The notes: a model not told the origin generated them from the letters alone. A DNA stretch of 64,000 bases from Salinisphaera aquimarina (GCF_042643355.1 NZ_JBHRSS010000009.1:1-64000), one strand, 5' to 3'; counted from the stretch's first letter, positions 1 through 8,584 are shown. Numbers and translations: made by a program.

Positions 1-132
1 CGGCACGCGGATATCGGGCCGGGAACCGGTGACGTAGATCTTGGACGAATTCGGAAACGGTTCGCGCATTTCGTCGGCAAGACGCGCGGACACCGCCAGA
101 TCTTTGGCCAAGTTTTTTGAGAGGGCACTCAT
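1..132 (-). CDS. thiC: Phosphomethylpyrimidine synthase, N-terminal fragment (runs off the window)
   Basis: Only the first 44 codons are present, read leftward from an ATG at 132. The residues PNSSKIYVTGSRPDIRVP match the conserved N-terminal region of ThiC (compare FPNSKRIYITG and VRVPMREI in the E. coli protein). ThiC is the radical-SAM enzyme that converts aminoimidazole ribotide to HMP-phosphate for thiamine synthesis; its catalytic domain and C-terminal cysteines lie outside the window. It follows pncA on the same strand after a 105-base gap. I looked for a TPP riboswitch in that gap and found no CUGAGA core, so either control is different or the gene is read from further upstream. Confidence 0.85.
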   Translation of the reverse strand, partial: MSALSKNLAKDLAVSARLADEMREPFPNSSKIYVTGSRPDIRVP

Positions 133-237
133 GGTGGGACACCGGCAAGGGAAACGGGTAACGGCTGCAATTTAACAACCTGCACCCTGCAATAAAAGCT
201 TGCCTGCGATCGAACGCCCGCGCGGCGGCGACCGGTG

Positions 238-864
238 CTAGCCGGCCGCGAGCAGATCGTGGCTGTCCGCGAGGCGCACGCCGGCCTGACGCATGGCCTG
301 GATCGCAGCGTCGGTATCGCCTTCCTGCATGTCGACGCCGCGCGTGGCGTCCACGATCAGCGTGGTATCGAAACCGTCGGCAAGCGCATCGAGCGCGGTG
401 AATTTCACGCATACATCCGCCGCCAGACCGGCGACGAACAGCGCATCGATACCGCGCTCGCGCAGATGCTCGGTCAGACCGGTCGCCTGACGATGGTCGT
501 TGTCGTAGAACGCCGAGTAGCTGTCGATGCGCGGATTGCTGCCCTTGCGCACCACATGATCGATGCCGGCGACATCGAGGGCCGAGGCAAACCCCGCCCC
601 CGGCGTGCCCTGAACACAGTGCACCGGCCACAGAATCTGCTGCAGGCCGTCGAGCTCGGTGAGCTGGAACGGCTCGAAGCCGTCATGCTCGGCGGCGAAG
701 GACAGATGATGCGGTGGGTGCCAATCCTGGCTGGCGATCACGTGGTCGAACACCGGCATGAGGCGGTTGGCGATCGGCACGATGGCATCACCCTCGGCCA
801 CCGCCAGCGCGCCGCCGGGCAGGAAATCGTTCTGTATATCGACCAGCAGCAATGCGCTTTTCAT
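238..864 (-). CDS. pncA: Nicotinamidase
   Basis: This 208-residue isochorismatase-fold protein hydrolyses nicotinamide to nicotinate in NAD salvage. The expected catalytic triad is visible: Asp9 in VDIQNDF, Lys107 in VVRKG and Cys152 in AADVCVKF. The metal-binding region DWHPPHH lies at residues 47-53. The length is normal for PncA. Its ATG overlaps the stop codon of pncB by four bases (ATGA, 861-864), so the two genes are probably translationally coupled. The product nicotinate is the substrate of PncB, which makes the pair a self-contained nicotinamide to NaMN route. Confidence 0.95.
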   Translation of the reverse strand: MKSALLLVDIQNDFLPGGALAVAEGDAIVPIANRLMPVFDHVIASQDWHPPHHLSFAAEHDGFEPFQLTELDGLQQILWPVHCVQGTPGAGFASALDVAGIDHVVRKGSNPRIDSYSAFYDNDHRQATGLTEHLRERGIDALFVAGLAADVCVKFTALDALADGFDTTLIVDATRGVDMQEGDTDAAIQAMRQAGVRLADSHDLLAAG

Positions 865-2348
865 GATTCAACCACTCCGGTTGCGGCGGCCCTGTCGTCG
901 ACGCCGTCGGCGTGGCGGCGCATCAGCCAGTCGCGCAGATCGGCCGTGGCTGCATCCAGATAGCGGTCGATCAGCGCCGGATAGCCCGGGCGCGCGGCAA
1001 AACAGGCGAACTGCTGCAGCGCGTGATCGCGCACCGCGGCAAGGGCCGGCGCCTGACCGACGCGCTCACCGGCGCGCACCATCGGTTCGAGCAGATCGCG
1101 ATGCGCGCTATCGGCGCTGAATTCACGCACGCCCGATTGATCGCCCCCGGCCCAGGCGGTCTTCGGTGCCGCTTCGTCGTAGAGCAGATCCGCGAGCGGC
1201 GCGCCGTCGGCGTCGAGGAACCGGCGCACCTGCTGCACGCCCGGGCGGGTGAGCTTGCCCGGCGTATCCGACAGCTTCATCCGGTAGGACCAGCGCCCGG
1301 CGTCGTTGCGCAAAGCCGCGAGTTTGTAGACGCCATCGAGCGCGGCATCCGGCTGTGCGGTCGCCAGCCGCGTGCCGACGCCCCAGAGCACGATCGGTGC
1401 GCCGCGCGACTTGAGATCGGCAATGGCATGCTCGTCGAGATTGGAACTCGCGGCGATCTTGGCGTCGGGGAAGCCGGCCTCGTCCAGCCGGCGGCGCGCG
1501 GCGCGCGACAGCTCCGCCATATCCCCCGAGTCCAGCCGGATACCGGCCATCTCGTGGCCGGCGGCACGAAGCTTCTTGCCGGCACGGATCGCGTTCTCGA
1601 CGCCCTCGAGCGTGTTGTAGGTATCCACCAGAAAAATACAGTGGTCGGGCAGCGCCGCGGCGTAGGCGTCGAAGGCATCCAGTTCGTCGTCAAAGGCCAT
1701 CACCCAGCCGTGGGCATGGGTGCCCGATACCGGAATGCCGAACAGCTTGCCGGCGAGGACGTTGGACGTGCCGGCGCATCCACCGATATAGGCAGCGCGC
1801 GCGGCCGACACCCCTCCGTCGATGCCCTGGGCTTTCCTGAGGCCGAAGTCAAGCACCGGATCATCGCCCGCGGCATGCGCGATGCGCGCGGCCTTGGTGG
1901 CGACCAGGGTCGGGAAATTCATCAGATTGAGCAGAGCCGTTTCCAGCAGCTGCGCCTGGAGAATCGGCGCACGCACGCGCAGCATCGGCTGGTGCGCGAA
2001 CACTGCCGTGCCTTCGGGCAAGGCATCGATCTCGCCGGTGAATCGGAAATCGCGCAGATAGCGCAGAAAACCCTCGGCGAACAGCGGATTGCCGACGTTG
2101 TCCTTGAGTGTCGCCAGATAGGCGATATCGTCGTGCTCGAAGCGCATGCGGGTAACGTATTCGATTGCCGTCTCGATTCCGCAGGCGATCGCGAAGCCGT
2201 TGTTGAACGGGGCCTCGCGAAAGAACAGATGAAATACCGCCTCGCGCTCGTGGGTGGCGTTATACCAATGGCCGTAGGCCATGGTCAGCTGATACAGATC
2301 GGTCAGCAGCGCCGGTGCGCGGCCATAGAGACGTCCCAGAGCGGACAT
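861..2348 (-). CDS. pncB: Nicotinate phosphoribosyltransferase
   Basis: PncB makes nicotinate mononucleotide from nicotinate and PRPP, the entry step of the Preiss-Handler pathway. The protein (495 residues from the ATG at 2348) has the family landmarks: LLTDLYQLTMAYG near the N-terminus, LDFGLRKAQG, GTSNVLAG followed by SGTHAHGWVMAF (region of the phosphorylated His), and RLDSGDM. The length matches the longer bacterial and eukaryote-like NAPRTases rather than the roughly 400-residue enterobacterial type. A GTG at 2390 would add 14 residues that look non-conserved, so I prefer the ATG, although neither start has a strong ribosome binding site. The stop overlaps the pncA start. Confidence 0.93.
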   Translation of the reverse strand: MSALGRLYGRAPALLTDLYQLTMAYGHWYNATHEREAVFHLFFREAPFNNGFAIACGIETAIEYVTRMRFEHDDIAYLATLKDNVGNPLFAEGFLRYLRDFRFTGEIDALPEGTAVFAHQPMLRVRAPILQAQLLETALLNLMNFPTLVATKAARIAHAAGDDPVLDFGLRKAQGIDGGVSAARAAYIGGCAGTSNVLAGKLFGIPVSGTHAHGWVMAFDDELDAFDAYAAALPDHCIFLVDTYNTLEGVENAIRAGKKLRAAGHEMAGIRLDSGDMAELSRAARRRLDEAGFPDAKIAASSNLDEHAIADLKSRGAPIVLWGVGTRLATAQPDAALDGVYKLAALRNDAGRWSYRMKLSDTPGKLTRPGVQQVRRFLDADGAPLADLLYDEAAPKTAWAGGDQSGVREFSADSAHRDLLEPMVRAGERVGQAPALAAVRDHALQQFACFAARPGYPALIDRYLDAATADLRDWLMRRHADGVDDRAAATGVVES

Positions 2349-2474
2349 AGATGGATCGGGCGATTGATGGTCCGCAAAGGATGCGAGCACTGGCCGGCGG
2401 TTTCAACTCGCGGCCGATGAGATTAGTCTTGCAGCCCCGTAGTACAAGCCCTGACGGCGCGCCTCGGAGCACGG

Positions 2475-3224
2475 ATGGCCGATAAACACAGCACCCCGGG
2501 CGGCCGGAACCACAGGCAGCGCAAGAACAAGGCGCCGGGCTGGCGCAAGCGACTGCTGCGAACGCTGTCCGAATGGGGCATTGCCGGATATATCTGGCTG
2601 CTGCGCCTGACCTGTCGCATCCGCGTCGTCGAAGGCCGGCAGCACCTGGATGCGGCACTGGCGTCCGGCACCCCGGTGATTCCCTGCGGCTGGCATCAGA
2701 GCCTGGTGCCGAGCGGCCTGTTTCTGCGTTCGCTCGTGCCTCGCGGCATGAACATCGGTTTTCTGATCAGCCCGTCGCGCGAGGGCGAATTCATGTCGCG
2801 CGTCGCGCATGCGCATCGGGTGAAACCGATACGCGGCTCCTCCAGCCGCTCCGGCAAGGAAGCCATGCGCGCGCTCACCGAGGCCGTGGCCGAGGGCATA
2901 TCGCCGATGATGTACGGCGACGGCCCCCGCGGTCCGGCACGGCAGTTCAAGACCGGCGCGGTGATTCTGGCGAGCCGCAGCGGTGCCCCGCTGTTTCCGG
3001 TCGGCGCGGCCGCCAGCCGCTACTGGCAGGTCAAGTCCTGGGATGCCTTTCGTATTCCCAAGCCGTTCTGCCGTTTTTTGATCGCGGTAGGCGAACCCTG
3101 GACGGTGGGGGCGCTCGAGGGCACCGTCGAGGCCGAGGATATCGCCACCGAACTCGGCCATCGCCTGGATGCCCTCAACCTGAGGGCGGAACAATCACCC
3201 CCACAGCGTGCAAGCCACACATGA
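2475..3224 (+). CDS. DUF374 lysophospholipid acyltransferase-family protein (copy 1)
   Basis: This is a 249-residue protein of the DUF374 branch of the LPLAT superfamily, thought to transfer acyl chains at the inner membrane; the substrate is unknown. The visible family pattern is CGWHQSLVPS (residues 75-84), ISPSREGE, RGSSSRSGKEAMRAL and GDGPRGPARQFKTG. A basic N-terminus (KNKAPGWRKR) and one hydrophobic stretch (residues 34-47) suggest membrane association. Its stop overlaps the start of a second DUF374 gene by four bases (ATGA, 3221-3224), so the two are coupled paralogues. The next genes are convergent and also lipid-related, which suggests a shared theme but not a proven pathway. Confidence 0.8.
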   Translation: MADKHSTPGGRNHRQRKNKAPGWRKRLLRTLSEWGIAGYIWLLRLTCRIRVVEGRQHLDAALASGTPVIPCGWHQSLVPSGLFLRSLVPRGMNIGFLISPSREGEFMSRVAHAHRVKPIRGSSSRSGKEAMRALTEAVAEGISPMMYGDGPRGPARQFKTGAVILASRSGAPLFPVGAAASRYWQVKSWDAFRIPKPFCRFLIAVGEPWTVGALEGTVEAEDIATELGHRLDALNLRAEQSPPQRASHT

Positions 3225-3931
3225 CCCATGACAACGAGACCGAGCTGCCGTGGTCCACGCGGCTGTGGATGTCGCTTGCCGCACCGATTCTGCGACTGAT
3301 CGGCCGCACCCTGCTGGCCAGCTGCCGGATCGAGCGCGTCGAGGGCAAGGCCAACCTGGCGATGCTGCTGGAACAAAAGGAGCCGATGCTGCTGTGTTGC
3401 TGGCATCAGCGCCTGAGTGTCTGCGTGGGGTATCTGCTGCGGGCGCGCCGGCGCGGCCTGCAACCGGGGTTTCTGGTATCGCCCTCGCGCGACGGCGAAC
3501 TGGTCGCCCGCGTAGTCGCCGGCATGGGCGCGACCATTCTGCGTGGCTCGTCGACGCGCACCGGCGCGCGTGCGCTGCGTGAACTCTATGGCACGATCCG
3601 CGACGGCGTGTCGCCGGTCCTCCATCCCGACGGGCCACACGGGCCCGCACGACAGGTCAAGAGCGGCAGCGTGATGCTGGCGCAGATGACCCGTACCCCG
3701 ATACTGCCGATGGCCTTCTCCGCCGATCGCTTCTGGCAACTGGGCTCCTGGGATGCGCTGATCATCCCCAAGCCGTTTGCGCGCGTGGTAATCGTCATCG
3801 GCGAACCGCTCACCATAGCGCGCGGCGACGATATCGAGGCCCGCGCCGTTGTCCTGGGCGAACAGCTCGACGCGCTCACCGCGCGCGCCGACCAGGCGAT
3901 GGGCGTCACGCCGGCAAGACAGCGCCGCTAG
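3221..3931 (+). CDS. DUF374 lysophospholipid acyltransferase-family protein (copy 2)
   Basis: This 236-residue paralogue of the preceding protein shows the same blocks: CCWHQRLS, VSPSRDGELVARV, RGSSTRTGARALREL, HPDGPHGPARQVKSG and SWDALIIPKPF. The ATG at 3221 is chosen because it overlaps the upstream stop and begins exactly where similarity starts. The second copy carries HPDGPHG where the first has GDGPRG, so the two have diverged in the conserved loop and may act on different acceptors. The stop (3929-3931) directly abuts the stop of the convergent acyl-AMP ligase gene with no intervening base. Acyltransferase function is inferred from the family only. Confidence 0.78.
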   Translation: MTHDNETELPWSTRLWMSLAAPILRLIGRTLLASCRIERVEGKANLAMLLEQKEPMLLCCWHQRLSVCVGYLLRARRRGLQPGFLVSPSRDGELVARVVAGMGATILRGSSTRTGARALRELYGTIRDGVSPVLHPDGPHGPARQVKSGSVMLAQMTRTPILPMAFSADRFWQLGSWDALIIPKPFARVVIVIGEPLTIARGDDIEARAVVLGEQLDALTARADQAMGVTPARQRR

Positions 3932-5896
3932 TCAGGCCGCGCGTCGTTCCTCGAGATACGCCGCGAGTTCCTGAATCGTAGGGTAGTCGAACAGATCGGT
4001 GACCTCCAACCGGTCCGGCCAGCGCTGCTCGATGCCCTCGTGGATCTGTGCCAGTTCCAGCGACGACAGCCCGATCTCGAACAGATCGTCGTCAAAGCCG
4101 ATGTTCTTGTCGGGCACCACTTCGTCGCAGATCGCTTTCAGATCGGTCGCGACATCGCCGCTGCTCTCGGACGCCGCCTGCGGGGCATCGGCCTGCATCA
4201 ACGCATCCAGCGCCTCGGTCACCGCGGCAAATTCACCGGCGGCATAGGCCGAGGCCAGCTGTGAACGCTGCAGCTTGCCGCTGGTGGTCTTGGGCATGTG
4301 CTTGACGGGCACCACCCGCGCCACCGCCAGGCCGGCCTGCTGATTGATCAGGCCGGCGACCTCGCGGGCCATGGGCAGGAAGTCCTCGAGATGGCCGCGA
4401 AAGACGATGAACAGTACGAGCTCGTCGGCGTCCGCGGCCGGCGCGCGCACGCCGGCCGCGGCCACCTTGTTGTGTTCCACACCGCTGGCCCGATGCACGA
4501 TGGCTTCCAGATCCTGCGGGTAATGATTCTGGCCGTTGACGAAGATGATCTCCTTCGCGCGTCCGGTGATGAACAGATCCCCGTCGTGCAGGAATCCCAG
4601 GTCGCCGGTATCCAGCCAGCCCTCGCCCATGCGCGCGGCCTCGTTGGCGGCATCGTTGCGGTAATAGCCGGCGGTGACGTTGTCGCCGCGAATCCAGACA
4701 CGGCCGACCACGTCCGTGTCGAGCGCGGCGCCGTCGGCATCGGCGATACGAAGTTCGGTACCGGTAACCGGCGCGCCGAGACAGACCAGCTCCACAGCGC
4801 TGTCGCCGTCGTCGAACTGCACTCGCTGGCCCACGCCCAGTTCGCCGCGGGTCACGCTCAGGCTACTCAGGCCGGAGCCGGGCTGCGGGAAGGTCGCCGC
4901 GAGGCTGGCCTCGGCGAGGCCGTAGACCGCGAACATGCTGCCGGCGTCGAGGTCGGTCGGCGCGAGCGTATCCAGAAATTCACGGGCCAGCGTCGGCGCA
5001 ATGGGCTCGGCGCCGTTGTAGATCAGGCGCACGCTGGACAGATCCAGCGCCGGCAGGCCCTTGGCCGCGATCGCACGCAGCGTGTGACGATAGCCGAAGT
5101 TGGGCGAGCACAGCAGCGTGGCCTGTTTTTCGGCCGCCTTTTCCAGCCACAGCAGCGGTCGCCGCGCGAACAGGTCGGTGGCCATCAGATAGTGGCTGAA
5201 ACCGTTGCAGACGAGAGTCAGATGAAAGCCGATCAGACCCATGTCATGGGTCAGCGGCATCCAGGACACCGCCACTTCGTCGTCGCCGAAGCGCGAGCCC
5301 TCGCTTATCGCGCGGATATTGGCCAGCACGTTCGCATGGGTGAGCACGACGCCTTTCGGGTCGCCGGTGGAGCCGGAAGAGAACTGGATGAAGGCGATGT
5401 CGTCGGCCGATACATCGGCGCGTACGGCCTCGGCCTCGACCGCGGGCGGCTCGTCGGAGATCGTGCCGTCGGCCAATAGCCGGGCGCTGGCGCCATCGCC
5501 CTGTTTTTCCAGGTAGGCGCGCGCACGCTCCAGGTGCTTGGCGTCCGCGATCACCCGCGGCTGGCCCAGATGCTTCCAGACCCGTACCAGCTTTTCGAGC
5601 TGCGCCTCGCCGACCCCGGCGGCGATCGGCACCGGCACCATGCCGCCATGAAGGGCGGCCCAGAAGAACTGCAGAAAACGCAGGTTGTCGGCGACGAACA
5701 GAATGACGTGATCGCCCTGCTTCGCGCCCCGATGCTGGAGCACCGCGAGCAGGCGCAGCGCGGCGCGAGAGAGCATACGGTAGCTCAGGCGGCGTTCGTC
5801 GCTGGCCCCGTCGATGAAACCGATCTCGGCCGATTCGCCTGTATCCGACCGGGCCTGCGCGTCGAGCGCGTCTATCAAGGTATTGAACGAGAGCAT
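3932..5896 (-). CDS. Fatty-acyl-AMP ligase fused to a C-terminal acyl carrier protein
   Basis: This is an ANL-superfamily adenylating enzyme of 654 residues with its own carrier domain. Adenylation motifs in order are FSSGSTGDPKGV (172-183), SWMPLTHDMGLIGF (211-224), YNGAEPI (293-299), YGLAEA (325-330), GDLGF (431-435), TGRAKE (444-449) and the C-terminal catalytic lysine in TTSGK (Lys541). Residues 580-654 form an ACP with EIGLSSLEL, where Ser612 is the expected phosphopantetheine site. The enzyme should activate a carboxylic, probably fatty, acid as AMP ester and load it on its own ACP. It lies 29 bases downstream of a P450 on the same strand, and a divergent PPTase could prime the ACP. I set the start at 5896, where family similarity begins. 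The exact acid is unknown. Confidence 0.85.
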   Translation of the reverse strand: MLSFNTLIDALDAQARSDTGESAEIGFIDGASDERRLSYRMLSRAALRLLAVLQHRGAKQGDHVILFVADNLRFLQFFWAALHGGMVPVPIAAGVGEAQLEKLVRVWKHLGQPRVIADAKHLERARAYLEKQGDGASARLLADGTISDEPPAVEAEAVRADVSADDIAFIQFSSGSTGDPKGVVLTHANVLANIRAISEGSRFGDDEVAVSWMPLTHDMGLIGFHLTLVCNGFSHYLMATDLFARRPLLWLEKAAEKQATLLCSPNFGYRHTLRAIAAKGLPALDLSSVRLIYNGAEPIAPTLAREFLDTLAPTDLDAGSMFAVYGLAEASLAATFPQPGSGLSSLSVTRGELGVGQRVQFDDGDSAVELVCLGAPVTGTELRIADADGAALDTDVVGRVWIRGDNVTAGYYRNDAANEAARMGEGWLDTGDLGFLHDGDLFITGRAKEIIFVNGQNHYPQDLEAIVHRASGVEHNKVAAAGVRAPAADADELVLFIVFRGHLEDFLPMAREVAGLINQQAGLAVARVVPVKHMPKTTSGKLQRSQLASAYAAGEFAAVTEALDALMQADAPQAASESSGDVATDLKAICDEVVPDKNIGFDDDLFEIGLSSLELAQIHEGIEQRWPDRLEVTDLFDYPTIQELAAYLEERRAA

Positions 5897-5925
5897 AGGA
5901 ATTATGGGTTGTCCCGAATAGAAAA

Positions 5926-7242
5926 TTATTGCGAAATCAGTTGCAGACGGACACCGTCGGCCGGCCGCAGATTGATATGCGACTCGATCTGCGGCGGATG
6001 CGCGGCCACGTAGCACGGCGTGAAGGCCCGGATCATGACCGCCAGATGCACACGCATCTCGGTGAGCGCCATCTGCTCACCCACGCAATGACGCGGGCCG
6101 GCGGCAAAAGGCACATAGGCGAAACGATGCGCCGGTTGCTCGCCGTCGATGAAGCGCGTGGGGTCGAAACACTCGGGGTCTTGCCAGTAGTCGCCGTGCC
6201 GATGCAGTACATAAGGGCTGATGAACAACTGGGTACCGGGTTCGATGTCGTACCCACCCAGCCGGTCGGGCGCGAGCGCGCGCCGCGACAACAGCCAGCC
6301 GGGCGGGTACAGCCGCAGGGTTTCGTTCACCGTCGCGTCGAACCAGGCGAATGCGTCGTTGCGATGACCACCGTCGCGGCGCAACGCGTCCATGTCGATG
6401 GCATCGGCAGCGGCCTGCAACGTGGCGCCTACCTCCGGATGGGTGGCGATCAGATACCACCCCCAGGCCAGCGCGCTGGCCGTGGTCTCGTGGCCGGCCA
6501 CGATCAGCGTGAGCACCTCGTCAACCAGTTCCCGGTGGGTCATCGCTTCACCGTCGCGGCTGCGCGCGGCGAGCATGTGGCCCAGAAAATCGAACGGCTG
6601 CCGAGGCGCGCCCAGGCGCTTGTCGATGATCGACTCGACCACTTTGCGCAGGCGATGAAAACGCGCGGCAAAGCGCAGATTGCGTTCGGGCGCCTCGCTG
6701 AGCAGCGCGAACGGATTGGCGCCACCGGCGATCAGATCGGCATAGTCCTCGCCAAAAATGGACTTGAGCACGATCACCAGGGTGAGCTCGCTGATTTCGG
6801 CGGCGACGTCCAGCGGTTCCCGCGCGGCGGCGAACTGCGACCAGCGCTTGGCCAGGACGACGTTCTCGTCGAAGATCATGGCGTTGAAATCCGCCAGCGC
6901 CCTGGGCTTGAAGGCCGGCTGGATCAGCCGCCGCTGACGTGCCCAGAAATCCGCTTCGCTGACCATGATGCCGTTGCCGAGCAGAATTTTGACCCGGTCC
7001 AGGCCCATGCCCTTGCTGTAGTTGCGGCTGTTGCGCACCAGAATCTGTTGCACGGCCTCCGGATCGTGGACGACCCAGTGTTCGGCGTCGCCGTGATCGG
7101 GGCGAACCCGGTAGATGTCTCCAAAGGCGCTGTGCCAGCGACAGAGCATGGCCCGGGTGGCATCGTCCGGCCCGATCGAAAAACGCGCGATGGGCCCGGC
7201 AATCCGGGCACGATGCTGGAGATCGGATACGCTAATCGACAT
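5926..7242 (-). CDS. Cytochrome P450
   Basis: This is a complete 438-residue bacterial P450. It has the I-helix oxygen-activation motif AGHETT (249-254), the K-helix ETLR (Glu307 and Arg310) followed by YPPGW, and the haem-binding loop FAAGPRHCVGEQ with Cys386 as the thiolate ligand. The overall style (YPPGWLLSRRA, SPYVLHRHGDYWQDPE) resembles the fatty-acid or terpene hydroxylases of the CYP4/CYP102/CYP110-like group more than classical class I bacterial P450s. No reductase or ferredoxin domain is fused or adjacent. It lies immediately upstream of the acyl-AMP ligase/ACP gene, which suggests that it oxidises an ACP-bound acyl chain as P450 BioI does; that is inference. A weak GGAA ribosome binding site precedes the ATG. 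Confidence 0.92.
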   Translation of the reverse strand: MSISVSDLQHRARIAGPIARFSIGPDDATRAMLCRWHSAFGDIYRVRPDHGDAEHWVVHDPEAVQQILVRNSRNYSKGMGLDRVKILLGNGIMVSEADFWARQRRLIQPAFKPRALADFNAMIFDENVVLAKRWSQFAAAREPLDVAAEISELTLVIVLKSIFGEDYADLIAGGANPFALLSEAPERNLRFAARFHRLRKVVESIIDKRLGAPRQPFDFLGHMLAARSRDGEAMTHRELVDEVLTLIVAGHETTASALAWGWYLIATHPEVGATLQAAADAIDMDALRRDGGHRNDAFAWFDATVNETLRLYPPGWLLSRRALAPDRLGGYDIEPGTQLFISPYVLHRHGDYWQDPECFDPTRFIDGEQPAHRFAYVPFAAGPRHCVGEQMALTEMRVHLAVMIRAFTPCYVAAHPPQIESHINLRPADGVRLQLISQ

Positions 7243-7337
7243 GGCAGACAGATTCCCGGTCGGACGGCGTTATCTGGCGCTCCAAGGCAGTACGTTCGCT
7301 CGCCGTCAGCAGCGAAAGGCGACATCAATTTTTTGTT
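7243..7337. promoter_or_regulatory. Divergent intergenic region between the P450 and the PPTase
   Basis: This 95-base gap separates the leftward P450-ligase genes from the rightward PPTase. Bases from about 7322 onward, running into the first codons of the PPTase, are conspicuously AT-rich compared with the surrounding GC-rich coding DNA (TTTTTTGTTATG, then TTTACACAATAAT just inside the gene). This is the natural place for the divergent promoters. I cannot assign definite -35 and -10 boxes or an operator. Confidence 0.4.
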
Positions 7338-7994
7338 ATGTATGTAGTTTACACAATAATCTCCGATCAATGCCAGCAGCAGCTGTCGGGTATTCCCCTA
7401 GCGCGCTATGCACCGGCATATCGGGGCCGCCTGGAGCGCATGAAAAGCGAGCACGCCCGGGTTCGAACCCAGGCCGGACTGGACTTGCTGGCCCATGCGC
7501 TGCGCGGCCTCGATGTGGCGGAATCGGCGATCGAGCGGATCGGGTTCGGCGCTGGCGGGCGCCCCGAGATCAGCGGCGCGCCCGGCTTCAGCATTTCGCA
7601 TAGCGATCGGCTGGTGGCCTGCGCGGTCGACGACGATACGAGAGATTCGAGGCCGGGTGAACACCGCCTCGTCGGGCTGGACGTGGAAGCACGGCGCCCG
7701 ATCGTGCCTGCGCGCCTGGCCCGCCTGATGAGCCCGGGCCAGGCCGCGATTGTCGAGGACGAGCCCGATCGCTTCTTCGATTTCTGGTGCGCGCGCGAGG
7801 CAACGGTGAAGGCCAGCGGCCGGGTGGGCCTGGCTCGGATCCGATCACTGGATCTGCACGGCGATCACGCACGGCTGGACGCGCACGACTGGCCGCTACA
7901 GCCGCTGGATCTTGTCCCCGGCTACGCCGCCTGTATCGCCAGCGACCGCCCGATCGGCCCGGTGCGCAGCGAACGCATAACGCTTACCGGGTAA
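7338..7994 (+). CDS. 4'-phosphopantetheinyl transferase, Sfp type
   Basis: This 218-residue enzyme transfers phosphopantetheine from CoA to a serine on carrier proteins. Sfp-type landmarks are present: FSISHSD (84-90), GLDVE with Mg-binding Asp115 and Glu117, and FFDFWCAREATVKASG (146-161), containing the conserved W, E and K of the WxxKEA block with Arg replacing the first Lys. It is divergent from the P450 and acyl-AMP ligase-ACP genes, and that ACP is the obvious partner. The start at 7338 is the first ATG after the AT-rich region, and the N-terminus (YVVYTIISD) resembles the first strand of the fold. Its last 11 bases overlap the convergent NUDIX gene. Confidence 0.88.
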   Translation: MYVVYTIISDQCQQQLSGIPLARYAPAYRGRLERMKSEHARVRTQAGLDLLAHALRGLDVAESAIERIGFGAGGRPEISGAPGFSISHSDRLVACAVDDDTRDSRPGEHRLVGLDVEARRPIVPARLARLMSPGQAAIVEDEPDRFFDFWCAREATVKASGRVGLARIRSLDLHGDHARLDAHDWPLQPLDLVPGYAACIASDRPIGPVRSERITLTG

Positions 7995-8502
7995 GAAAAT
8001 ACAGCCCGGCAAAGATCTTGGGGTCGACAAGCAGACCTTCTTCACGGCGCTGCTGCAGCCAGGATTCGATCCCGGCCAACGGCACTGCATGCGGGATGAT
8101 GTCTTCGCTGTCGTCGCCGCCGCCAGCGCCGATACGGGTCAGGTCGTGGGCGCGAAAGAAGCTGATCGTTTCGTTGGCCAGGCCCGCGCTGGGCGGACCG
8201 GCAGTGAGAAATTCCAGCCGGCCGGCGCGGTAGCCGGTCTCTTCCTCGAGTTCGCGCGCGGCGGCGATCGCCAGTTCCTCGTCTTCCTCGCCCGCGATAT
8301 CGCCCACCAGGCCGGCCGGCAGTTCGAGCACGTTGGCGCCCATCGGCAGCCGCGGCTGTTCGACCAGCAGCAGTTCGTCAGCGTCGGTCACCGCCACGAT
8401 GATCACCGCGCCGCGCGCGTTGGCGCGCTCCACGTATTCCCAGGTATCGATACGTTTCAGGCGCAGGAAGTCGCCGTCGTGGAGGATGCAGTCGGCGGGC
8501 AT
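7984..8502 (-). CDS. NUDIX hydrolase (ADP-ribose pyrophosphatase-like)
   Basis: This 172-residue NUDIX protein has a complete box, running from GLVGDIAGEE through REL to EEETGY, which positions the Mg-binding glutamates. The sequence ELPAGLVGD before the box and the proline-containing GPPSAGLANE after it fit the ADP-ribose/nucleoside-diphosphate-sugar group, which has a Pro about 16 residues after the box. The likely role is housecleaning hydrolysis of ADP-ribose or related molecules, and NAD salvage genes lie about 6 kb away. The start at 8502 follows a purine-rich AGAAGAG site. The 3' end overlaps the PPTase 3' end by 11 bases. Confidence 0.85.
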   Translation of the reverse strand: MPADCILHDGDFLRLKRIDTWEYVERANARGAVIIVAVTDADELLLVEQPRLPMGANVLELPAGLVGDIAGEEDEELAIAAARELEEETGYRAGRLEFLTAGPPSAGLANETISFFRAHDLTRIGAGGGDDSEDIIPHAVPLAGIESWLQQRREEGLLVDPKIFAGLYFLTR

Positions 8503-8584
8503 GGCACTCTTCTGAGTCGATGAAAGCCCGTCATTCTACCTGCGCCGTGGCCAGTCGTGCCGCAGCGCCGCCGTCTGGCGGAGA

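Noticed and set aside
133..237. TPP riboswitch ahead of thiC
   Set aside because: The 105-base gap has no CUGAGA core or the paired GGGGUGC region, so no riboswitch can be supported here.
912..2420. 502-codon frame antisense to pncB
   Set aside because: Antisense shadow of a conserved enzyme with no domain of its own.
7459..7470. tRNA T-arm-like word GGGTTCGAACCC
   Set aside because: It is a chance palindrome inside the PPTase coding sequence; no acceptor, D or anticodon arms are nearby.
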